Positions 59,401 to 64,000 of a DNA stretch of 64,000 bases are shown piece after piece. The translations under genes were made by a program, and so were the position numbers. The stretch covers positions 21,767,258-21,831,257 of the forward strand of contig NC_085047.1 of NCBI RefSeq assembly GCF_963662255.1, in the 5' to 3' direction. Under the pieces are notes generated by a model, which worked only from the letters and a program-made list of their open reading frames with translations, had not been told where the DNA came from and did no database searches. The DNA is from Cinclus cinclus (taxonomy: Eukaryota > Chordata > Aves > Passeriformes > Cinclidae). Numbering within the stretch: position 1 is the stretch's first letter; each line of letters begins with the position of its first letter.

Positions 59401-61288
59401 AAATAGTTCAAGAAGAATCCATTTTCCTTTTAGTCTCTCTTCAGTTATTTAGATATAAAAGCATCAAAGTATCAGATTGTTACACTGCATTTAGACACTC
59501 AGCTTCTACTGAAATCAGCACAAGTTACATGCTCCAATACCTTTGGGATTCAAGCCATTCAGTCTTCCTCAGTGAGTATATTTCTGTTGTGGTGTGTATT
59601 GTTTTGGTGGGCTTTTTTTGTGGTTTTTTTTTTGGGGGGGGGGGGGGGCTGTTTGTTTTTTGTTTTTTTTTTTTAGCTGGTAGTTTTGTTGTGTTTTGTT
59701 TGCTTGTTTGGGGTTTTAGTTAAATTTCTATAAGCTCTACAAAATTCATTAGACCCATCTGGGATGTGACTTGCTCTTAAATACTTAGGCAAGGTAACTC
59801 AGTAGACATTGCATATAAAATACTGCTGGGTTATCTCAGAGAACTTCAGCTGATATTTTAGACAGTCTTCTGAGACTCTAATGCATGAAAACATTCCACC
59901 CACAATGTGAATTTAGCGAAACAGCAGCTGATGCTTACACAGATGTGCAGAAGAGAATAAAGTTCTAAGTAGTAAATCCACAACCACATCAATATTTAAA
60001 TGGCATCTGGCTTTATGTTCCTACATCTAAATCCTATTTTCTTCTGCCTTGTCAGTTTGACATTACGCTTATACCAGCTATATTAAACTTTAATGGGGGT
60101 TTCAGAAATCACAGAAACTTTGCTATAATTAAACCTCGGGAAAAAATATTAGAAAGTCATAATCTGAACTGGAAGTATCTTTTCCATATTATCCTGAAAT
60201 GCAATACATGTTTAGGAAAAAATAAATCTAAACTAAAAAAAGCAAGTAATCCACCTATATATAAATACATGTATGTATAAAAGCAGAATTAATAAAAGTT
60301 TTAATGTAGGAGGACAAGTAATTTAAAATAAATTTTAAAGTTCAATTTTTAGTAATTCCACTCCCTAATTTAACCAGAATTCAAAATTACATCCAAGTTC
60401 TGTAATCTGTAGCCTTGCACTTGCAAAGTTTATAATCCTAAGGACACAGGTAGTAATAAAAATAACATATTTTATATTCTTGATCAGTGGATGCAGGTAG
60501 GCTGGCCACTGTACAATGCTATCTGAAAAAAATGAAATCAATATTTCCACTTAATGAAGCAGAGCAATGCTTGATCTTACAACCTATACTCATCAGAACT
60601 CAGAATGTACATTTCACAAAACTCTTAAACAACTCAGAAACTGTACAGCTAGTTCCAAAGTTCATCTGGTTCTGATTTAAGTGAAAGTGATAGCATCAAA
60701 ACTGGAGCATAATTATGCCTTCAGCAAATTCTAAAGTCTTTAAGTTTTTGAAATCTTACCAAACCATGGCTCAACTTAACATTGCTCAACATCCATGCAC
60801 CTAAATAAATTAATTAAAAAACCCCAGGCAACCAACATTAACTTATGTAAAAATGACAAAAGCAAGTCTGGGAGCTTATTTAACAAAAATGCTCTGAAAA
60901 CATAAAAATAGTTCTATCCACTAATGCAGCAAATAAAAAGGAGCTTTTAATATGTCACTGTGTCCAGTTCAGATCATGCTGTTTAAGGTCAATCAAGTTC
61001 CTCTGAAATCAACAGGCTGGACTCCAAAGTCCTCCTGGGCTCTGCAATTCCACAAGAGATGAGAGACATAAACCACTTTTCAGTCACAAGGGAGGACTAA
61101 TTTCATCCTTTTCCTGTGCTTTGTTACCTGGACTTTTCCTCAGGTTCCGGTTTGTAGGTCCAGCTAGTGATCTGTGCAGCTATATAGTGCTCCCTGACCT
61201 TCACAGCTCCTGCCACATGTTGCTCTGAGTCTGGCCACCATGAACCAAGCAGAAGCAAGAGAAAAAGCTGCAAGCAATGGAGTGTCAT
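29250..61288 (-). CDS. F5: Coagulation factor V (F5), 24 of 25 coding exons visible
   Basis: Secreted procofactor of the prothrombinase complex. Thrombin-activated FVa binds factor Xa on phospholipid and speeds prothrombin cleavage. Exons run from the signal peptide (61288) to the C2 end (29250) and give A1-A2-B-A3-C1-C2. Every boundary joins in phase; exon 10 is absent and its place is a 200-N gap. With a 215-base exon 10 the protein would be about 1,935 residues, against 2,224 in human; nearly all the loss is in the B domain of exon 13. Thrombin-site counterparts are present: TER before KAVP (end of A2), LSPR in B, and YLR before SRGNERR (start of A3). Human Arg306 and Arg679 align with Met. 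Intron 6 is GC-AG; the rest readable are GT-AG. The C-terminus runs about 14 residues past the usual end. Factor VIII is excluded by the closer match throughout and by the SLC19A2 neighbour. Confidence 0.96.
30212..30394 (-). CDS. F5: F5 exon 24 (C2)
   Basis: 183 bases between CTGTAG and GTATCA. Encodes [20 protein letters not shown] and [20 protein letters not shown]. Confidence 0.93.
31139..31287 (-). CDS. F5: F5 exon 23 (C2 start)
   Basis: 149 bases between CAACAG and GTAACA. Encodes [20 protein letters not shown], then [20 protein letters not shown] and NAWRAK. The membrane spike pair Trp-Trp of human C2 is Trp-Phe here. Confidence 0.92.
31438..31582 (-). CDS. F5: F5 exon 22 (C1 end)
   Basis: 145 bases between AAACAG and GTAAGA. 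Encodes [20 protein letters not shown] and [15 protein letters not shown]. Confidence 0.93.
31583..32402 (-). other. F5 intron 21
   Basis: No recognisable repeat or gene. The purine-rich frame near 31834-32073 on the plus strand has no family resemblance. Confidence 0.5.
32403..32558 (-). CDS. F5: F5 exon 21 (C1)
   Basis: 156 bases between TTGTAG and GTCTGT. Encodes [20 protein letters not shown] and [16 protein letters not shown]. The donor is weak, but phase and family alignment fix it. Confidence 0.88.
32559..33789 (-). other. F5 intron 20
   Basis: Mostly unique-looking sequence; holds one MIR-like remnant at 32845-32895. Confidence 0.5.
32845..32895 (-). repeat. MIR-like ancient SINE remnant
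   Basis: CCATTTTACAGATAGG followed by GCACAGAGAAATTAAAGG matches the reverse of the conserved MIR tail. Confidence 0.45.
33790..33881 (-). CDS. F5: F5 exon 20 (C1)
   Basis: 92 bases between CTGTAG and GTAAGG. Encodes [20 protein letters not shown] and ELPWIQ. Confidence 0.92.
34361..34434. repeat. 41-bp tandem duplication (two copies) in F5 intron 19
   Basis: AAGTTTTACAAAGTAATTAA and the following TTTATTTTT occur at 34361 and again at 34402, 41 bases apart and almost identical. Probably a recent local duplication. Confidence 0.85.
35004..35075 (-). CDS. F5: F5 exon 19 (C1 start)
   Basis: 72 bases between CTTCAG and GTGAGT. Encodes [20 protein letters not shown], the discoidin-type C1 start. 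Confidence 0.9.
   Translation of the reverse strand, partial: SAGFQWAWQVELFSIHRLMLHIT
35534..35650 (-). CDS. F5: F5 exon 18 (A3 end)
   Basis: 117 bases between TTCAAG and GTATGA. Encodes [20 protein letters not shown] and the [16 protein letters not shown] end. Confidence 0.93.
36701..36880 (-). CDS. F5: F5 exon 17 (A3)
   Basis: 180 bases between TTTCAG and GTAAGT. Encodes [19 protein letters not shown] and [20 protein letters not shown]. Confidence 0.94.
37677..37887 (-). CDS. F5: F5 exon 16 (A3)
   Basis: 211 bases between TTCTAG and GTACTT. Encodes [20 protein letters not shown] and [15 protein letters not shown]. Confidence 0.93.
38186..38325 (+). mobile_element. CR1 LINE 3' fragment (F5 intron 15, antisense)
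   Basis: ATTCAAAACCCATCTGAACG, then GGACTGGATGATCTCTAG and CCTTCCAACACAAATG, the avian CR1 3' end. It stops about 35 bases from the exon 15 donor. Confidence 0.8.
38361..38597 (-). CDS. F5: F5 exon 15 (A3)
   Basis: 237 bases between TTTTAG and GTAAGG. Encodes [39 protein letters not shown] and [12 protein letters not shown]. Confidence 0.93.
39726..39891 (-). CDS. F5: F5 exon 14 (A3)
   Basis: 166 bases between TTTCAG and GTATGT. Encodes [20 protein letters not shown] and [18 protein letters not shown]. Confidence 0.93.
40022..40250 (+). mobile_element. CR1 LINE 3' fragment (F5 intron 13, antisense)
   Basis: GGATATTAGGAAACATTTCT, GTTGCCCAGGGAAGTGGTGG and GGACTCAATGGTCTTATAAG followed by TTTTCCAACCTTCTGTGA are characteristic CR1 blocks. 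Confidence 0.88.
40251..41922 (-). other. Rest of F5 intron 13
   Basis: AT-rich sequence without recognised genes; a MIR-like piece lies at 41385-41440. Confidence 0.5.
41385..41440 (-). repeat. MIR-like ancient SINE remnant
   Basis: TTATCCCATTTTCCAACAGA then GAACTGAGACACCAGAA resembles the reversed MIR tail. Confidence 0.4.
41923..43852 (-). CDS. F5: F5 exon 13 (A2 end, B domain, A3 start)
   Basis: 1,930 bases between TTGCAG and GTTTGC; the human exon is about 2.8 kb. Begins [20 protein letters not shown], with Met (43815-43817) at the place of human Arg679. The thrombin site TER|K has Arg at 43716-43718. The B domain keeps a basic block ([15 protein letters not shown], about 43100-43146) and an LSPR site (Arg at 42390-42392). 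It also keeps a Tyr/Asp/Glu-rich acidic block (about 42060-42180). The long nonapeptide repeat of mammals is absent. [10 protein letters not shown] (Arg at 41997-41999) marks the A3 start. Confidence 0.94.
44657..45015 (+). repeat. Probable solo LTR in F5 intron 12 (antisense)
   Basis: In order on the plus strand: TGTGAGACCCCC, several ATTGG/CCAAT-type motifs (44758-44850), a TATAAAG-like box near 44876, AATAAA at 44935-44940, and a CT-rich stretch with CTCTCTCGGTCTCTTA. This order and spacing is that of a retroviral U3-R-U5. The ends and a target duplication could not be fixed, so limits are approximate. No internal retroviral sequence is adjacent. Confidence 0.45.
46080..46292 (-). CDS. F5: F5 exon 12 (A2)
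   Basis: 213 bases between TTTTAG and GTAAGT. Encodes [40 protein letters not shown] and the EMDNG end. Confidence 0.94.
46512..46812 (+). mobile_element. CR1 LINE 3' fragment (F5 intron 11, antisense)
   Basis: GGGAAAATGGCCTCAAGTTG, AGGAAAAATTTCTTCACTG, GGTTGGACTTGATTTTGG and TTTTCCAACCTTTCTAATTC are standard CR1 blocks, ending in ATTCTATGATA. Confidence 0.88.
46952..47102 (-). CDS. F5: F5 exon 11 (A2)
   Basis: 151 bases between TTTCAG and GTGAGT. Encodes [20 protein letters not shown] and [13 protein letters not shown]. Confidence 0.93.
47226..47425. other. Assembly gap (200 N) replacing F5 exon 10
   Basis: Exactly 200 N, most likely a fixed placeholder of unknown true length. Exon 9 ends in phase 1 and exon 11 begins in phase 0, so a coding exon of length 3n+2 (215 bases in human) is missing between them. 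Flanking bases (47103-47225 and 47426-47714) show no exon. The missing exon carries the end of the first A2 half, including the counterpart of human Arg506. Confidence 0.9.
47715..47817 (-). CDS. F5: F5 exon 9 (A2)
   Basis: 103 bases between ATGTAG and GTAAAA. Encodes [20 protein letters not shown] and ends in phase 1 near YPMDPT. Confidence 0.85.
48267..48309. repeat. (GA)n and A-rich simple repeat
   Basis: AG dinucleotide run passing into AAAG and a poly-A stretch in F5 intron 8. Confidence 0.85.
48894..49071 (-). CDS. F5: F5 exon 8 (A2)
   Basis: 178 bases between TTTAAG and GTAAGT. Encodes [18 protein letters not shown] and [16 protein letters not shown]. Confidence 0.93.
49072..50299 (-). 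other. Part of F5 intron 7 without recognised features
   Basis: AT-rich; nothing recognised on either strand. Confidence 0.5.
50300..50755 (+). mobile_element. CR1 LINE 3' fragment (F5 intron 7, antisense)
   Basis: GAGAGTCCAGTGAAGGGTCA then TGATCAGGGAGCCAGAGCAC mark the CR1 interior; GTTCTTTCCAACCACAAGCA then CTGTGATTTCATG mark the 3' end. It ends about 37 bases from the exon 7 donor. Parts between are diverged. Confidence 0.72.
50793..50958 (-). CDS. F5: F5 exon 7 (A1-A2 linker)
   Basis: 166 bases between AATTAG and GTAAGA. Encodes [20 protein letters not shown] and [16 protein letters not shown]. The position of human Arg306 is Met here (ATG, plus-strand 50909-50911). Confidence 0.93.
51485..51706 (-). 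CDS. F5: F5 exon 6 (A1), with a GC donor
   Basis: 222 bases. Acceptor TTTCAG. Encodes [20 protein letters not shown] and the [17 protein letters not shown] end. The only phase-compatible donor is CAAG followed by GCAAGG, that is, a GC-AG intron. Confidence 0.88.
52634..52777 (-). CDS. F5: F5 exon 5 (A1)
   Basis: 144 bases between TCACAG and GTACTG. Encodes [14 protein letters not shown] and [12 protein letters not shown]. Confidence 0.93.
53685..54261 (-). repeat. Solo ERV-L-type LTR in F5 intron 4 (sense to F5)
   Basis: Reverse complement of the same LTR family as 26404-26982, with near-equal length (577 bases). Plus-strand blocks include CAACCAGCAGCCAAACACCC, CCCTTTGGTCAATTTG, TGACACTATGCAAGCACTGT and GTGAAGAAAGAAAACTCCAT. 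No clear target duplication is left and no internal sequence is attached. Confidence 0.72.
54262..55569 (-). other. Rest of F5 intron 4
   Basis: AT-rich; no gene or repeat recognised. Confidence 0.5.
55570..55782 (-). CDS. F5: F5 exon 4 (A1)
   Basis: 213 bases between TGGCAG and GTAATG. Encodes [18 protein letters not shown], the [11 protein letters not shown] segment and [13 protein letters not shown]. Confidence 0.94.
56755..56877 (-). CDS. F5: F5 exon 3 (A1)
   Basis: 123 bases between CTACAG and GTAAAT. Encodes [20 protein letters not shown] and the IHPQG segment. Confidence 0.92.
57879..57970 (-). CDS. F5: F5 exon 2 (A1)
   Basis: 92 bases between TTCCAG and GTAAAC. Encodes [20 protein letters not shown]. 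Confidence 0.9.
57971..61127 (-). other. F5 intron 1
   Basis: 3.2 kb. Apart from the G/T-rich tract at 59585-59720, nothing was recognised. Confidence 0.55.
59585..59720 (+). repeat. G/T-rich low-complexity tract with a long G run
   Basis: TGTTGTGGTGTG, T runs and about 16 consecutive G, then TTTGTT repeats. Low complexity; G-run length may be unreliable in the assembly. Confidence 0.85.
61128..61288 (-). CDS. F5: F5 exon 1 (signal peptide, start of A1)
   Basis: ATG at 61286-61288 chosen because it begins a clear signal peptide ([18 protein letters not shown]). The frame is open further upstream, but that part has no signal-like or conserved character. Continues [18 protein letters not shown]. 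Donor GTAACA. Confidence 0.88.
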
Positions 61289-61438
61289 GGTAGAGATGCC
61301 TGTTGATGCTGCTTTGGAAGACAAGGCAGAAACCACTGCTTTTATTGCTGTTGCTGCTTCTAACTTCCCCTCAGATATGAAATAATTATGATGCAACAGG
61401 GTAACAACATTTACTCTGCTCAGGTCATTGCTCTTCAC

Positions 61439-64000
61439 CTCCGCCTCCCCTTACTGGCAGGGATCCAATAGAGATAAAATTTGTTTAAATTACCTTCCTT
61501 CCCCTCCTCCACACAACCTCCAGCAAGAGACAAGCACCAAGGAGAAGCAGCTTCAGGCCCACTAGGGGGTTGGGTCATTTTGTACTGAAGCAGCAGAATA
61601 TCAGAGGCAGGTGATTATTTAGATTACTTCAACTACATGATGTTTGACTTAAGTGGTTAGGAGAAGGGAGACATATTTTCTATCTTCCCAGAAAATAGAA
61701 ACTCAGCACATGGCTGTGACTGATGGAAATTTCCAAGGTAGATGCTACTCCTCCTAAGAAATCATTCCCACGTTAAAAGCAAAATACTGAATGATTAGGT
61801 GTGGGGAGTAGAATTGGGTGCAGAGCGAAAATTTAGTTCAGATCAACATGTACTCCATGCTCATAACAGTAAGGCAGCTGCCTTTCCAATCGTTGCCAGC
61901 TTCAGTTTGATTCCCACTACACTCCTAAATACCTCAGGTAATAGGTAACCAATGGGCTTCACAGTGGCAGCTACCAGGTCAGACTGGAGACTTTTCATCT
62001 AATCTTGACTAGAGTCTCTTGACATTTATCTAACAAGAAATTATTAGGAAAATATCTTTTGATATGATAATTGTCAACATCAACTGTATATCAAAAAAAT
62101 GTCTCCCAGCTTTTGCCAGTGCTGAGAAGTTGGCCAAACAACAAACAAATTGTTGATCAAGTTTCCCACACACTCAATTACAAGAAAAAGAAAAAATCCA
62201 ATCTATTTTTTTAAGGCCAGAAAATGAAAGCAACATTTTCAATAAAGTTTTGCTAGTATTTTAATGAAAAAATTACCTAAACCCCCAAATCAAAATAACT
62301 CCACTCCAGAACCAAATAAAAAGTACAACATTTCATTTTGGATTACTTCAAAAGAAAACCTGATCAATTCTAGGTTTGTTATATTTTTTAACAGCAGAAT
62401 GGCATAACTGGCATCTTGGTTAATTCTATCCAAACTATATGGTACCATAAAGCCTTAGAAGAAATAGGGAAGATGGCTGAAAAAAAAAAAATTGATGAAG
62501 ATCAACAGCTAAATGCTCACTACCAAACGTCAGGATCATTTGGTGCATAAACATGAAAACAATCATGCTCACTTAGACAGCACATGACTACCAATATCAT
62601 GGTATATTTCTTTAAGCAAATCTTCCTGTGATTCTGTTTAATGAACTGTTTGCATTTGAAATTTCCATTATAAGTAGGCTTCTAATAGTATTTCTTTTTA
62701 ACCAAAAGCTAAAATATTGCAGGCTAAAAATTAATACCTAGATTACATTATTAACACCCCCTGTTTTGTGTCTGTGAGCTGGGAATCATCAAACCTGACA
62801 TCAATTGGTTACTTCCCTTTTATCCATTTTGAGGAGTTTGGGAGCTCTATTTTTGAAATTTCTTAGTCAACAGATTATGCAGTATTACTCTACAGGTAAG
62901 AATTTCTTTCCTAGGTGGCTGATCATATTGACAGTTTAAAAAAACAGTATCAAGTTGCACTAGAGATACTTTCCATTAAGCTACATTGATTACCACTTGT
63001 TACCCTTTTTTAACCCTTTATGAACAAGAAATCCAACACTGTCTGCTTGCTTATTTTCTCCCCTTCTCACATTCCAACTATCAATGTAAAACTGACCTGC
63101 CTGAAATCATCTGCATCAGCCTTAGGTTTTTTCATTTTCTATTTAAGCTATTTCATCACAACTGTATCCTCTAGGCTTTATGACATTTCAGTGCTCTGAA
63201 AATTATTATTAATAATCCAAAGATGTTGTTCCCTTTCACCTGATCATTAATTTCTAATATCTGCAATTATATCCTGTCTGATGATGTGACAGTCTAATAC
63301 ATACATATATTTTTTAATTAACACTGGTTGCCTACAACCTGTTGGTTGCATGCTATTACTATTGTCCATGACAAGTGACTACAGAATATTTTCTTTCAGG
63401 CTGACTCTTCCAAGACAATGCAACTTTATTGGGTATTCATATATTCAGCTGTGATTTTTTTTTTACTTCACAACACTACACATGCTGCAAACTTCACATT
63501 TTATCCTCATTGCTTACCCACATGTTCAAGTGTAAATTACAAGTCAACAACAGTATAAAAAAATCATGTGGTCAAAAGCCATGCACAGAAGAATGTGGGT
63601 CCAGTCCAGGCTGGCAAGACAATCTCTGCAGCACAATGAACAAGGCTATTCTCAAAACAAAGTAGTAGATTTGTGATGCACTGATACTGAAATGCCAAAT
63701 GAAAACCAAGTACGGAAAGAGAAGCCTAAGCATTTAACATTAAGAGCAGGTGTGCATCTTCCAAATGTCTATTCTGACACACGGTAATTATGGTCCTGAT
63801 TTCTTGTTACGCTACATCTGAAAACCTACTAAGGGTATACCTGCAGTCCTGCTTCTAAAAGCTGACCTGTAAATTCTGGCAATGCCAGTTTTCCACCTTA
63901 CGCTGGGTGAAATAGCCTAGGCTGATTCTGAGCAATCAAGAACAGATCTTTAAAAGGAGATGTAAAGTGGTGATATGCAACTTGATGCTAATAACAAATT
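61439..64000. other. DNA upstream of F5
   Basis: 2.6 kb with no recognised gene. The F5 promoter must lie at its left end; a minus-strand CTATTGG and an AT-rich TTTATC stretch at about 61463-61485 are possible elements, but nothing decides. In mammals selectin genes follow further out; none is seen here. Confidence 0.5.

Noticed and set aside
29250..61288. Factor VIII instead of factor V
   Set aside because: Domain order is shared, but the residues match factor V throughout and SLC19A2 is the F5 neighbour.
61289..61438. In-frame upstream extension of F5 with an earlier ATG
   Set aside because: The extra residues lack signal-peptide character and family match; the ATG at 61288 gives a clean signal peptide.
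1..64000. CRISPR arrays, tRNA or rRNA genes
   Set aside because: No regularly spaced repeats, no tRNA cloverleaf or rRNA blocks seen; the DNA is vertebrate nuclear.

Overview
The window is genomic DNA from a bird, probably a songbird. This is inferred from CR1 LINE 3' tails of avian type, ERV-L-type LTRs like those common in bird genomes, and vertebrate genes with short introns. It holds two protein-coding genes in tandem on the minus strand, SLC19A2 (thiamine transporter 1) and F5 (coagulation factor V). The same neighbours occur in the same relative orientation in mammals. One nearly full-length endogenous retrovirus lies on the plus strand.

Layout: 1-578 is flanking DNA with a CR1 piece. 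579-7363 is an env-less ERV-L-like provirus with two LTRs, a gag and a pol that share one reading frame broken by a TAG and a TGA, and a 5-bp target duplication. 7364-12421 is intergenic DNA plus the likely SLC19A2 3'UTR. 12422-21528 is SLC19A2 in six coding exons (491 codons), under a GC-rich promoter at 21529-21760. 21761-29249 is intergenic and contains a decayed second ERV-L element (LTR, primer-binding site, truncated LTR). 29250-61288 is F5 in 24 visible coding exons. The exon expected between exons 9 and 11 is missing and coincides with a 200-N assembly gap at 47226-47425. 61289-64000 is F5 upstream DNA with no recognised gene.

The host genes are intact as far as can be read: every exon pair joins in phase, with GT-AG introns except one GC-AG intron in F5. 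F5 has the A1-A2-B-A3-C1-C2 order, with a B domain about 300 residues shorter than the human one and no nonapeptide repeat array. Two of the three classical activated protein C cleavage arginines (human Arg306 and Arg679) align with methionine, and the third (Arg506) would lie in the gapped exon. F5 introns hold antisense CR1 fragments, a probable antisense LTR in intron 12, and a sense-oriented solo LTR in intron 4. No unknown multi-gene system was seen. The points most worth following up are the F5 protein C sites and the single-frame gag-stop-pol layout of the provirus.
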